A DNA stretch of 64,000 nt. Origin: Hyphomicrobiaceae bacterium. Lineage in GTDB: Bacteria > Pseudomonadota > Alphaproteobacteria > Rhizobiales > Hyphomicrobiaceae. Position numbers and translations under genes: made by a program. The stretch is taken from the NCBI GenBank assembly GCA_016793635.1, contig JAEUMD010000009.1, forward strand, positions 183,308-247,307. The letters run 5' to 3'. Shown here in pieces: positions 25,298 through 34,313 of this stretch. Numbering within the stretch: the first letter of the stretch is position 1; every line of letters begins with the position of its first letter. The notes under the pieces were generated by a model. That model did not search any database and had not been told where the DNA came from. It saw only the letters and a program-made list of their open reading frames with translations.

Positions 25298-26611
25298 TCA
25301 GCCGGCCAACAACTCGGGCCGGCGGGAAATCAGTCCGAACCGCGCGTCCTGCTCTGAGCGCAGCCGGTCGACGAGGCGCCCTTCCGGCAATTTCACGTCA
25401 GCGTAGGTAATCGGCTGGTCCTTCGCTACAGCCCTCAGCAGTCGGCATCCCTCCGCAACACCAGCGGGCAGCAGGTCGTCGGTTCGGAACTCCGTTGCGT
25501 TCTCGATGACGCCGTAGGTCATGAACCCGCCGACGCCATCGATCACCTCACCCGCTTTCAGATCGCGCTTCGCGATCGCTGCAACCTCGCAGACCGGCGC
25601 TCCGATGGGTGCGACCGTCGCGTCGTTGAACAGCGCGGCGCGACCGATGGTGGATGCCAGTTGGATGTGCGGAAGGTGATAGGGCGTATAGAAGACGTAG
25701 AACGGTCCATTGCCCATCTTGTAGTAGCCGAGTTCCTTCTGCTTACGCGGATCGCCCTCGTATGCAATGACAAACGCGCCCGTGTGCGGTTCCGCGCCAA
25801 GTGCATAGTCGACGATGCCGCCCGCCATCATCTGGTCTTCCGGAAGAAGTGTCGACATCTCGCGCACGTGAGCGCACTTCGGCCCATACATGCCGCGCTG
25901 CCCGACTTTAAATCCCGACGCATTCGCCAGAACTGTCGTTTCCATCGAAAGCTTCGTGCCATCGGCGAACGAGGTCACCTTGGCTGGATTCTGATTGTAC
26001 TTCGCCGCGAACTCCCTCTGCGTCTCGGGCGTGCGGTAGCGGTCGATCAACCCCTTGAGATTACCGGCGGCGACCGGACGTAGCCCCACGGAGCGGATGT
26101 AACGGAGCAGCGTCATCGCCACGCCCGGCTCGTCACCGTCCGTATTGGTGATGACGACGCCGGCCCTGTCGGCCATGTGCTTGAGGATGGGGCCGACGGT
26201 AGAGTCGAGCTCGGCGTTGACCAGAACGACATGTTTGCGATGGGCGATAGCAGCCGTCGCCACATGCGCGCCGAACTCCACGGCACCCGTCACCTCGACG
26301 ATGACGTCGATATTGGCCGCCTTGCAGACCATCATGTAATCGTCGACGACCGACGGCAGGCATTGCGCCACGCGATCTTCGAGCTCTGAAAGCTTGCCGA
26401 CGATCTTCGCGGAGTCGTTGCCGGCGAGCTTGAACGCCTGCAGCGCTCGCTCGGGCGTACGGTTGGCGATGGCGACGAGGCGGATTCCCGTCACCGGCGT
26501 CAGGAGCTGGAGCGAAATCATCTTTCCCGTCACACCGGCACCGACGAGCGCCACGCGGATCGGCTTACCCTCCTGCTCTCGGCGGATCAGTGCAGTATCG
26601 GCTATCACCAT
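25298..26611 (-). CDS. NAD(P)-dependent oxidoreductase with C-terminal SAF domain (homoserine-dehydrogenase-like)
   Basis: The 437-residue protein has an N-terminal Rossmann domain starting VALVGAGVTGKMISLQLL. Next come VIVEVTGAVEFGAH, HVVLVNAELDST and VITNTDGDEPG. The C-terminal part holds a SAF-like domain (AAIAKRDLKAGEVIDGVGGF, then YADVKLPEGRL). Such proteins are usually annotated as homoserine dehydrogenase-like or FlgA-like SAF proteins and turn up beside RfbF, RfbC and methyltransferases in surface-glycan loci. A role in branched or deoxy sugar synthesis is inference. The ATG at 26611 follows AAGGAG. It is the last gene of the flippase operon, before a clear terminator. Confidence 0.8.
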   Translation of the reverse strand: MVIADTALIRREQEGKPIRVALVGAGVTGKMISLQLLTPVTGIRLVAIANRTPERALQAFKLAGNDSAKIVGKLSELEDRVAQCLPSVVDDYMMVCKAANIDVIVEVTGAVEFGAHVATAAIAHRKHVVLVNAELDSTVGPILKHMADRAGVVITNTDGDEPGVAMTLLRYIRSVGLRPVAAGNLKGLIDRYRTPETQREFAAKYNQNPAKVTSFADGTKLSMETTVLANASGFKVGQRGMYGPKCAHVREMSTLLPEDQMMAGGIVDYALGAEPHTGAFVIAYEGDPRKQKELGYYKMGNGPFYVFYTPYHLPHIQLASTIGRAALFNDATVAPIGAPVCEVAAIAKRDLKAGEVIDGVGGFMTYGVIENATEFRTDDLLPAGVAEGCRLLRAVAKDQPITYADVKLPEGRLVDRLRSEQDARFGLISRRPELLAG

Positions 26612-26690
26612 GAGTGGCTCCTTGGAGTTCCTGCGCCCATCCCGGTCATCGGGCGGTTGGGCGAATACCGTTGCATCGAGCGGCGAGGTG

Positions 26691-27236
26691 TTACGCCGCA
26701 ACGCTGGCCGCGTCGAACGCCGGCCAGCCACGATCCTGTGTTGAAATCACGTTGATCGGCCCCGGCCAGACGATAGCAAAAGCCGGATCGTCGTAGCGCA
26801 GGCCTGTCGCGCTCGCTGGCGCGTAGGGCACGGACGCCTGGTAGACGAGATCACTATCCGGCGTGAGCGTCAGGTACGCATGCCCGCATCCCTCTGGGAT
26901 GTAGAGCATCCGTCCCGATGCATCGTCGAGCTCGATGCCGAACGAGTGGCGGAATGTCGGACTGTCCGGTCTGAGATCGACAGCGACGTCGTACACGGTC
27001 CCGCGCACACACCGCACGAGCTTGGCTTCCGCGTTTGGCGCCTTCTGATAGTGAATACCGCGCAGCGTGCCCGCCGCGGTGCTACGGGCCGTATTGATTT
27101 GCGAGAGTGCCGGATTGAGACCCGCGCGGGTGAATTCCTCCGCGCACCATTGCCGCGCAAAGTATCCGCGCTCGTCGCTGCGCCGCTCGAGCTCCACGAC
27201 AACCACACCTGCTATTTCAGTCTGCAGAAACTTCAT
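26691..27236 (-). CDS. RmlC-like sugar-nucleotide 3,5-epimerase
   Basis: The 181-residue cupin matches dTDP-4-dehydrorhamnose 3,5-epimerase in length and motifs. It has ERGYFARQW, TLRGIHYQ with the catalytic-type His62, YDVAVDLRP, IPEGCGHAYLTL and the Tyr132 region DLVYQ, and it ends with DPAFAIVWP. Canonical members epimerise a dTDP-4-keto sugar for rhamnose. No RmlA, RmlB or RmlD is present here, but an RfbF-like enzyme is, so a CDP- or other nucleotide-linked 4-keto sugar may be the substrate. The ATG at 27236 was chosen for normal length; the frame is open further upstream without support. Confidence 0.88.
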   Translation of the reverse strand: MKFLQTEIAGVVVVELERRSDERGYFARQWCAEEFTRAGLNPALSQINTARSTAAGTLRGIHYQKAPNAEAKLVRCVRGTVYDVAVDLRPDSPTFRHSFGIELDDASGRMLYIPEGCGHAYLTLTPDSDLVYQASVPYAPASATGLRYDDPAFAIVWPGPINVISTQDRGWPAFDAASVAA

Positions 27237-27341
27237 GTCGCCTGTCCTGGCTTTGTCGGGTTTCCAGAGTGGCCACCTGCTCGGAGCAGATCGCGCGAGC
27301 GCTGCCCTTGGCAAGCCACACCCGTGCGCGCGCCCGCCGTT

Positions 27342-27785
27342 TCAGGCGTTAACCTTTACCGGTCGCGCATCATTGATCCGAATCCAGTTCACAAGCCCCG
27401 CGCCACCGCCGACGAGGCAGATAGCGGCAAGCGTATAGCCAGCTAACCCAAGGCCGCTGCCGACGGCGGCATGCGAGAAGATTCCAAGCCCCATCCAGAA
27501 CAGCTTCTGCCACTGGTAGGAGTCGTGATCCTTGGCAATGAAGCGGCGCTTGCGCCAGACCTCTTTCACATCCGGCGAAAGCGGAAGCGTGAACCGCAGC
27601 AGTGCCGGCGCGACGCGCAGCGCCATGAGCAGGGCGATGAAAAGCGCAAGATAGAGGCCGACGGAGCCATTGCCGCCAGCCACTGCGCTGAACACCGGAG
27701 GGATCGCCACGCCGAGCAGGATGCGCCAGACGGCGGCCCAAGGCTGATCGTCGAACTTTACAAGGACGCGCTCCAGGAAATTCAT
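27342..27785 (-). CDS. Small polytopic membrane protein of unknown function
   Basis: The 147-residue protein has about four hydrophobic segments: AAVWRILLGVAIPPVFSAVA, LYLALFIALLMALRVAPAL, WMGLGIFSHAAVGSGLG and YTLAAICLVGGGAGLVNWI. A charged loop (KEVWRKRRFIAKDHDSYQWQ) separates helices two and three. The ATG follows GGAGGA. It is 18 bp downstream of the flippase stop, so it belongs to the same operon. No family is recognised; a helper role for the flippase is possible but unsupported. Confidence 0.8.
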   Translation of the reverse strand: MNFLERVLVKFDDQPWAAVWRILLGVAIPPVFSAVAGGNGSVGLYLALFIALLMALRVAPALLRFTLPLSPDVKEVWRKRRFIAKDHDSYQWQKLFWMGLGIFSHAAVGSGLGLAGYTLAAICLVGGGAGLVNWIRINDARPVKVNA

Positions 27786-27803
27786 AAGTGTTCCTCCATG
27801 AGA

Positions 27804-29408
27804 TTAGCCAACCGGCTTGCGGCGGCGCGCGGTCAGATCCTGAACCAGTGTCAGCGCCAGCCGCAGCGGCTCGGTCACGCGAAACACACCGACAGCCACG
27901 GCGAGATATGCCGCGCAGCAGACCGCCGCCGAAATGACGAGACGGCCGAACGACGAGAACTCAGCGAGATAGACGCTCGCGAACGCATAGCCGGCGGCGG
28001 TCGCAATGCATCCGGACACGACCTGCGGTACCGTCGCGGCGAGCACATCCTTGAAGCCGATCCCAAGCGGCTGCCCCGCGTAAGCGAGCGCCGGCACGAA
28101 CAGTACAAACATGGCGACAGCGTAAGAAATTGCGACGCCCGTAGCGCCGAACGGGAGACCGATCGCAAGCGCGACGATCTGGAGTGCCGCGCTGATGAAG
28201 CCCCACCGCATCCAGCGGTCGGACCGGCCCGCGACGACATGCAGCCATCCCATCGTCCGCTCGACGCCCTGCGCCATTCCGCGCACGGCGAGGATGCAGA
28301 GCAGCGGGCCTGCCGGCGCCCATTTCTCACCGAGCAGGATGACGATGATGTCCTCGCCCGTGACAGCAAGCACGGCGAACGCCGCTGTCGAGACGAACGT
28401 CACCAGCGAGAGCGCCGATGCCCACGACCGCTTCAGCGCGGCCGGATCCTCGCGCAGGCGGCTGAGCGCGGAAATTGCGACGTTGTGCAGCGACTCCGTA
28501 AGAAGGCTCAGCAGATTGTTGTAGAGCAGCATGGCGTTTTGGAAGTAGCCGAGCGTACCCGCACCGAAGAAATAGCCGAGCGCCAGTCGGTCAGCGGAGC
28601 GCGCCGCGTTGTCGGTCAGCGTGAAGCCTGTCACGCCGAGCCCGAAGCGGACCATGCGCTTGACTTCGCCGTCGACGCGCGGACGGCCTGGCACCCACGG
28701 ACAACTGATCCACGCTCCGACCGCAGTGAGCAGCAGCGTCAGGAGCGGCTTGACCGCGAGAGCCCAATAGCCCCATCCCGACAACGCCATGATGATCGCC
28801 GCCACGCTGGCAATGACGTTGGCGCCTACATCGATGGTGACGATGCGGTCGAACTCCATCGCGCGACGCATCAGCGCGTAATGCTGGACCGAAAATCCCG
28901 TCAGAACGAACGTGAGGGAAGAGACGAGCGCGATTTCGAACAGCGCCGGTTCGCCGAACACCGAGGCGATGAGACCGCTGGCCGCCGCGAAGACGAGAGT
29001 CAACGCGGTGCCCATGCCGATGTTGAGCCAGAAGAGTGTGCTGATTTCCTGGCGCGTGATGCTCGCCTTTTGCGAGCAGGCATCGGTTGTGCCGAGATCG
29101 ACCAGGAACGGCGAGAAGATCGTCAGCGCCAGAACCATGGTCACGAGACCGAAGTCGTACGGGCCGAGAAGACGTGCGAGCAGGATGGTCGAGCCCACTT
29201 GGACGATGACGTTGACCAAACGCGCCGCGACGAGCAGAGCGCCGCTGCGCATCGAGGAACGTCCCATTCCCTCGTGCCACTTGTGGTCTTCGAAATATCG
29301 CTCGGATCTCACGTCGGGGCTCTCTTGCGTCGTGAACGTCTCTGCAATCTGTCTCAAACAAAGCCTCCGGACCTGGTTTCCGTGCGTCACCGCACGGATG
29401 CTCGACAT
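27804..29408 (-). CDS. Lipopolysaccharide/polysaccharide flippase (Wzx/WzxC-like)
   Basis: This protein has 12 or more hydrophobic helices. It begins with a soluble N-terminal stretch carrying RYFEDHKWHEGMG and then MRSGALLVAARLVNVIVQVG, the usual entry into the MATE-like flippase fold (GSTILLARLLGPYDFGLVT). It moves lipid-linked repeat units across the inner membrane. The ATG at 29408 keeps the N-terminal RYF motif seen in WzxC-type proteins but lacks a ribosome site. A GTG at 29312 is an alternative, and the frame is open to 29612. The product is about 534 residues from 29408. Confidence 0.88.
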   Translation of the reverse strand: MSSIRAVTHGNQVRRLCLRQIAETFTTQESPDVRSERYFEDHKWHEGMGRSSMRSGALLVAARLVNVIVQVGSTILLARLLGPYDFGLVTMVLALTIFSPFLVDLGTTDACSQKASITRQEISTLFWLNIGMGTALTLVFAAASGLIASVFGEPALFEIALVSSLTFVLTGFSVQHYALMRRAMEFDRIVTIDVGANVIASVAAIIMALSGWGYWALAVKPLLTLLLTAVGAWISCPWVPGRPRVDGEVKRMVRFGLGVTGFTLTDNAARSADRLALGYFFGAGTLGYFQNAMLLYNNLLSLLTESLHNVAISALSRLREDPAALKRSWASALSLVTFVSTAAFAVLAVTGEDIIVILLGEKWAPAGPLLCILAVRGMAQGVERTMGWLHVVAGRSDRWMRWGFISAALQIVALAIGLPFGATGVAISYAVAMFVLFVPALAYAGQPLGIGFKDVLAATVPQVVSGCIATAAGYAFASVYLAEFSSFGRLVISAAVCCAAYLAVAVGVFRVTEPLRLALTLVQDLTARRRKPVG

Positions 29409-30051
29409 GCTGCCGTGCTCGGCGCCGCAATCGGCGAGAGGATACTTGGCGGGCACGCGATCATCTGCTCGAGACGCCAGCCTGATTGAGCTGAGGGCGC
29501 CGCGCACGTTCACACCAAAGCGCGAGCGAAGCGCGGTCCCCGATCGAAACAATCGACCGACATTCTCGAGGACAAACGTTCTGTGAGGTCCAGAATGCAA
29601 ACGCCATTCCAAGAGCTAAACGGTTCTGGCGCAGCGAACCCATAGTCCACGATTTACGCGTTCGGCCGAGGACTTGCCGGTGCAATTGGTTAAATGGGTC
29701 TATGCGGATCGGAATAGAGCAGCGCAGGTCGAATGTGCTTGCGCGAGCGCCCTTGGCGGATGCTCTGCGCTATTCGGCTGCGATACGCTGAACGATAGCC
29801 CCCGCGACGCGCGCGATACGCCGCATCGTGCGGCGAACGTGTTGCATGGAGTCGCCGCCCGCGAAGGGAGTTGCGGCCGCAACGAAACTAGGTCACGCAG
29901 CACGTGCTTCGAAACACCGCTCTGCTTAACGCCGCGGCCGCAGCCCGGTCGGCCTCGGTGCCAAATCGAGTTGTCCGGTAAACTAAGCCTTAACGGCTGT
30001 CTCGTATCGTGACGGAAGCAATCGTTCCGTTCCTCCCCCCGGAGACAGCAG
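29409..30051. other. Divergent intergenic region between flippase and export genes
   Basis: About 640 bp without a convincing gene. It separates the leftward flippase operon from the rightward Wza-like gene and should contain both promoters. GC is lower than in the coding regions. Nothing repeated or structured was recognised. Confidence 0.5.
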
Positions 30052-31335
30052 ATGTTCCACGTCCGCCGCCAGAGCCTCGCACCCGTGACGCGCCGGGGCT
30101 CCGCGTTCTGCTCGAAGGCAAGCCTGTTGCTGGCGGCGACCATGATCACAGGCTGCTCGCACCTTCCCGTAGCCGGACCGGACTATCGCGACATCAACTC
30201 CTCCGCCGCGGTGCATCTCGCCAGCGATCGGCGTCAGGTTACCTACGATTATGCTCTCGTCGATGTCAGCCCGGTTGCGCTCGACGTCCTTTCTCAGATC
30301 GGCGACGATTCCCTTCACGCGACATTCAGCGCCGAGGATCAAGGCGCGCCAAACGTGCGCGTTGGCGTCGGTGATGTCTTGCAGGTTTCGGTCTTCGAAT
30401 CTGCGACCGGCGGTCTTTTCCTGCCGGCGGACACCGGCCCGCGCCCGGCGAATTTCGTGACGATGCCCAACCAATCCGTAACGCGCGCGGGAAATATCTC
30501 GGTTCCTTATGCCGGCTCCATCCGAGCTGCCGGACGGACCGTGCCCGAGATTCAGCATGATATCGAAAGAAAGCTCGCCGGTCGCGCGGTCGAGCCGCAA
30601 GTCGTCGTGTCAGTGGTCGACCAGAACGCCTCTGCGGTCTCCGTGCTCGGCGACACGTTGAACGGCTCCAACCAGTTCAAGCTGTCCGGCTCGGGTGAAC
30701 GGATCATCGATCTCATTTCGCGAGCGGGCGGAACAAAGTATCCGGGCTACGAGCTGTTCGTAACCCTTCAGCGGCATGGCCGCCGGGCGACCGTTCACTT
30801 CCCTCGCCTCATCAGCGACCCTGAGGAAAATGTGTTCGTTCAGCCGGGCGACACCATCTATGTCTCGCGCAAGCAGCAGAAGTTCGTCGCCGTTGGCGCC
30901 CTCGGCACCGCCGGACAGGACACCGGCGTCACCGGCCAGTTCAAGTTCGATCAGGAGCATCTCTCGCTCATCGAAGCGCTCGCCAAGGCGGGCGGCCTGC
31001 TCGACACGCGCGCCAACCCCGCTCAGGTGTTCGTCTATCGCATCGAGCACCGCGAGGCGCTGGAACGCATCGGCGTCGATCTCCGCAACTTCGCGTCCGA
31101 TCAGAATCTCGTTCCTACGGTCTATCGCGCCAACTTCCGTGATCCCGCAAGCTTCTTTGCCGCGCAGAAATTCCCGATGCGCGACGAAGACCTCATCTAT
31201 GCCGCCAACTCCGACGCGACCGAAGTCGTGAAGTTCCTCGGGTACGTCCGCTCGGTGACCTCGACCGTCGCCGGTGTATCGAACGATGCGGCATTCACCC
31301 GCGACGTCTTCCTCGGCCGCCACCTGATCGACTGA
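30052..31335 (+). CDS. Polysaccharide export outer-membrane lipoprotein (Wza-like)
   Basis: The 427-residue protein has a signal peptide with lipobox TGCSH (cysteine about 35), placing it in the outer membrane. The Poly_export domain spans about 95-195 (VGVGDVLQVSVFE, then QSVTRAGNISVPYAGSI and VEPQVVVSVV). Two SLBB-like segments follow: SVLGDTLNGSNQFKLSGSGE with LISRAGG, and LIEALAKAGGLLD. Wza-type proteins form the export channel working with the Wzc-like kinase, which is encoded 22 kb away here. The ATG follows GGAGACAG. It is the only outer-membrane export gene seen. Confidence 0.92.
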   Translation: MFHVRRQSLAPVTRRGSAFCSKASLLLAATMITGCSHLPVAGPDYRDINSSAAVHLASDRRQVTYDYALVDVSPVALDVLSQIGDDSLHATFSAEDQGAPNVRVGVGDVLQVSVFESATGGLFLPADTGPRPANFVTMPNQSVTRAGNISVPYAGSIRAAGRTVPEIQHDIERKLAGRAVEPQVVVSVVDQNASAVSVLGDTLNGSNQFKLSGSGERIIDLISRAGGTKYPGYELFVTLQRHGRRATVHFPRLISDPEENVFVQPGDTIYVSRKQQKFVAVGALGTAGQDTGVTGQFKFDQEHLSLIEALAKAGGLLDTRANPAQVFVYRIEHREALERIGVDLRNFASDQNLVPTVYRANFRDPASFFAAQKFPMRDEDLIYAANSDATEVVKFLGYVRSVTSTVAGVSNDAAFTRDVFLGRHLID

Positions 31336-31440
31336 CGATCCCAGCCTTTCGACGCGGCCCGCCTAAACCGCGACATCCACCCTTGATGGACCGCCGACAG
31401 CGCTCCATCGAGGCCATTCGCGCTCGCACGAGCGCGATAT

Positions 31441-31716
31441 TCACAACGCATTAACCCTCCCCGCAACGGCGATCTGGTCGCGCTTCTGCCGCGCGACGCG
31501 CTTCGCACATCCCGCAGCCAGGAACGCTTCGAGAGCGGCCGCGCGGCGCGATGCCCCCACCAACCGCATGTGCCGATACCGCACGCTGTGTCCGGCAATG
31601 GTACGCGAAGGCGTCGATATACCCTCGACGTGCACACCCAACGCACGAAAGCGGCTGGCCTCCCGATTGCAACGACAGGAGTACATGCCGTCAGGACGCT
31701 CGACTTGCAGCTCCAT
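31441..31716 (-). CDS. Possible small conserved hypothetical protein
   Basis: A 91-residue frame from the ATG at 31716 has a normal amino-acid spread (about 70% G/C at third positions) and reads MELQVERPDGMYSCRCNREA at the start. The body is Arg/Ala-rich (LRLVGASRRAAALEAFLAAG, then AKRVARQKRDQIAVAGRVNA). It lies in the 420 bp between the export gene and wecB on the other strand, and no competing frame there looks better. No family is recognised. It may be real, but there is no strong ribosome site. Confidence 0.35.
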   Translation of the reverse strand: MELQVERPDGMYSCRCNREASRFRALGVHVEGISTPSRTIAGHSVRYRHMRLVGASRRAAALEAFLAAGCAKRVARQKRDQIAVAGRVNAL

Positions 31717-31756
31717 TACGAGATCCGAGCGGCTTCTCAGTTGCGGAGAATATCGC

Positions 31757-32998
31757 GTGCGCGTTCTATCGATCGTAGGTACCCGACCTGAAGCCATCAA
31801 GATGGCGCCCGTCATCAAAGAGATCGAGCGGCGGGCCGGACTTCACTCGATCGTACTGACGACCGGCCAGCATCGCGAGATGCTCGACCAAGTGCTCGAG
31901 GTGTTCTCCATTGCCGTGGACAGCTCGCTCGACATCATGACGCCCGGGCAGACGCTCAATCAGGTCTTCTCGCGGGTGATGACTGGCGTCGACAACTTTC
32001 TCGCCGAGAACCCGGTGGATCTCGTGCTGGTGCACGGCGACACGACGACGGCGGCGGCGGCAGCGCTCGCCGCATTTCACCGCGGCGTCCCCATCGGCCA
32101 TGTCGAAGCTGGCCTGCGCACCGGCGATTTGGCGCGCCCCTTCCCCGAGGAGATGAACCGCTGCGTGGTGGACGTGGTTGCCGAGCTGCTGTTCGCGCCG
32201 ACCGCATCCTCGGCCCGCAACCTCGAAGCGACCGCGATCAAGTCGCAACAGATCCACGTCACCGGCAATACGGTAATCGACGCCCTGCTCTCGGTGAGCG
32301 CGCGCATCGATGCCGATGCGGTCCTGCGCGCCCGTCTCGAGCGCAACGTTCCGGCGCTCCCTCCCCAGTCGCGTCTCGTTCTCGTGACTGGCCATCGCCG
32401 CGAGAGCTTCGGCAAAGGCGTCGAAAACCTGTGCGACGCACTGGCAGACATCGCCAGTCTTCCCGATGTCGACGTCGTCTACCCGGTGCACCTCAACCCG
32501 AACGTGAAGGGACCGGTGAACGCGCGCCTCGGCGGACACCCGAACATCCATCTCATCCCGCCGCAGGACTATCTGACATTCGTCCATCTGATGAAGCGCG
32601 CCTCCCTCATCATCACCGACAGCGGCGGCATCCAAGAGGAAGCACCGTCGCTCGGCGTTCCAGTGCTCGTGACGCGAACGGTCACGGAAAGACCCGAAGC
32701 GTTGTCCAGTGGGCGCGTGCAGCTTGTCGGACCGGACCGCGACGCAATCTTCAGAGGCGCGGCGCACTGGCTCGAGCGCTCGCACGGCAAGCTCGACCGG
32801 ACGAACCCGTACGGCGATGGACGCGCGTCCATCCGCATCGCGGACGCGATTCTCGAACATCGTCAGCGCAGGCTCGCCGCCGCGGAGCAACAGGAACGTC
32901 CGGCGCAGCGCATCGCAGCCAGCGTTCCGCATCTTGTCGAAAACGCCGCGCGCGCCACGGCGAAAGCGTCGGGCGCCGTCGCGGTTGACGCGCCGTGA
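31757..32998 (+). CDS. wecB: UDP-N-acetylglucosamine 2-epimerase (non-hydrolysing)
   Basis: The 413-residue protein is read from a GTG at 31757 that follows GGAG, giving the family start VRVLSIVGTRPEAIKMAPVI. Other motifs are VLVHGDTTTAAAAAL, GHVEAGLRTGDLARPFPEE, TGHRRESFGKG and ITDSGGIQEEAPSLGVP with the catalytic and UDP-contacting residues. The enzyme interconverts UDP-GlcNAc and UDP-ManNAc in the cytoplasm. The C-terminal ~45 residues are Ala/Gln/Arg-rich and not part of the fold. UDP-ManNAc is the donor class used by TagA-type enzymes, so the GT26 half at 12704-14557 is a plausible consumer. Confidence 0.95.
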   Translation: MRVLSIVGTRPEAIKMAPVIKEIERRAGLHSIVLTTGQHREMLDQVLEVFSIAVDSSLDIMTPGQTLNQVFSRVMTGVDNFLAENPVDLVLVHGDTTTAAAAALAAFHRGVPIGHVEAGLRTGDLARPFPEEMNRCVVDVVAELLFAPTASSARNLEATAIKSQQIHVTGNTVIDALLSVSARIDADAVLRARLERNVPALPPQSRLVLVTGHRRESFGKGVENLCDALADIASLPDVDVVYPVHLNPNVKGPVNARLGGHPNIHLIPPQDYLTFVHLMKRASLIITDSGGIQEEAPSLGVPVLVTRTVTERPEALSSGRVQLVGPDRDAIFRGAAHWLERSHGKLDRTNPYGDGRASIRIADAILEHRQRRLAAAEQQERPAQRIAASVPHLVENAARATAKASGAVAVDAP

Positions 32999-33087
32999 CT
33001 TGTGCATGACGTCCTGATCGATATCGCCGAGGGGCCGCCGCGTTTCCCGGCAGCGCCACATTCCTCAGGCGCACACCATCGCGCGCT

Positions 33088-33864
33088 CTACGCCGCTTCG
33101 ATTTCGGCCCATTTCGGCCCGGCCCACTTGAAGCGGCCGGGTTGCTTCGTCGCGACGAAGAACTGCTCGTCGTAGAGCCGGTGGGGCTCGACCCATTCGG
33201 GGCGCGGCTCGATGGCTGTCACGATCATACCGGCCGACGCGAGCAGTTCACGGAAGTCCCGGCCATACAGCCGCTTGTGGTCCCAACCGCAGACCTTTTC
33301 GACCTCGGCGACCGTCATGCCTTCGGGCGGATACCACGTTTCACTGCGCCTCTTGTCGAGAGGCACCGAGAAGAACGCGATCCCATCAGGCCGCAGAACG
33401 CGGGCGCATTCACGCATGGCGAGCAGATGGTCGGGCACGTGCTCGAGCACGTGATTGCAAATGAGATAGTCGAAGCTGTCGGCGGGAAAATCGATACGGG
33501 TGATATCGACGACCGCATTGGCGTTGCGGCGCTTGATGATGTCGCCGCCGACGTATCCCGCCTCTCCCTTGAGTTGCCGGAAGAGGGGCCACTCGGGCGC
33601 GAAGTGCATGATACGTTTGCCGGAGAGGTCGCCGCCCGTTTCACGCAATACGAGTGAGAGGAAGCGATCACGCGGTCGCGACGCGCAGTTCGGGCACCGC
33701 ATCTCGGGACCGACCCGCCGCTTGGCACTGACGAACAGTCCCTCGTGGCCACAACACGGGCACTTGCGCTGGCGACGATTCTTGAAGTGTTGCATCGGAT
33801 CGCGCAGCGTCGAGCGAGCCCATTCCTTTGCGAATATTGGCCAGTTCTTCGTGCCACGTGCCAT
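33088..33864 (-). CDS. SAM-dependent methyltransferase with N-terminal zinc ribbon
   Basis: The 258-residue protein has an N-terminal CPCC...CPNC zinc-ribbon pattern (Cys35/38 and Cys57/60). A class I methyltransferase fold follows: IMHFAPEWPLFRQLKG, YVGGDI and the post-I motif FDYLICNHVLEHVPDH. The GxGxG loop is degenerate (HFAPEW), as in a subgroup of such enzymes. It may methylate a sugar or lipid-linked intermediate of the polysaccharide, since it sits at the end of that locus. The ATG at 33864 follows TGGAGA. A different substrate is equally possible. Confidence 0.85.
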   Translation of the reverse strand: MARGTKNWPIFAKEWARSTLRDPMQHFKNRRQRKCPCCGHEGLFVSAKRRVGPEMRCPNCASRPRDRFLSLVLRETGGDLSGKRIMHFAPEWPLFRQLKGEAGYVGGDIIKRRNANAVVDITRIDFPADSFDYLICNHVLEHVPDHLLAMRECARVLRPDGIAFFSVPLDKRRSETWYPPEGMTVAEVEKVCGWDHKRLYGRDFRELLASAGMIVTAIEPRPEWVEPHRLYDEQFFVATKQPGRFKWAGPKWAEIEAA

Positions 33865-33991
33865 CACAATCTCCAAACGCACGACCTGAAAAAATAAAGC
33901 ACCATGCTCGGCCTACTGCAACGCACAAGTCCAAAGATGCGGACCCGCAGCGGTGTGTGGCAGGACAATGAAGCAGCTTCTTGGGGGGCGA

Positions 33992-34076
33992 TGGTGGAGG
34001 GGGCTGGATTCGAACCAGCGTAGGCGAAGCCAACGGATTTACAGTCCGTCCCCTTTAGCCACTCGGGCACCCCTCC
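33992..34076 (-). tRNA. tRNA-Tyr (anticodon GTA)
   Basis: The minus strand reads GGAGGGG TG CCCGAGTGG, then the anticodon loop with CTGTAAA (anticodon GTA), a long variable arm and a T-arm GGTTCGAATCC. The acceptor GGAGGGG pairs with CCCCTCC; discriminator A and CCA are encoded. It is a class II-type tRNA, as expected for bacterial tRNA-Tyr. Confidence 0.96.
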
Positions 34077-34131
34077 ACAGGGCCGTGCCGCCCATGATTT
34101 GGCTGCACGACGGGGCCGGCAGCCGGGCGAC

Positions 34132-34167
34132 ACAAACAAAAGCGCCCCGCATCCACGGCCGCGGGGC
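34132..34167 (-). terminator. Rho-independent terminator of the glcDEF operon
   Basis: GCCCCGC (34144-34150) and GCGGGGC (34161-34167) form a 7-pair GC stem. On the minus strand it is followed by GCTTTTGTTTGTGT. It lies 147 bp beyond the glcF stop and just before tRNA-Tyr. Confidence 0.7.
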
Positions 34168-34313
34168 AGCCCCGTCTTATGAGAGCAGCCCCCCTGCCTG
34201 TCAATCAGAAAAGCAGGTGTGCACTCGCTGTGCGGAGGACTGTCCCGGCTCGCGAGCAGACCGGGCTCGCGGCGGTCCAGCAGAAGCGCGGCGGCGCACC
34301 CGCGCAGGGGGCT

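Noticed and set aside
27471-29489. 672-codon plus-strand frame opposite the flippase gene
   Set aside because: Antisense shadow with Arg/Glu/His-rich composition; the opposite frame is a clear multi-helix flippase.
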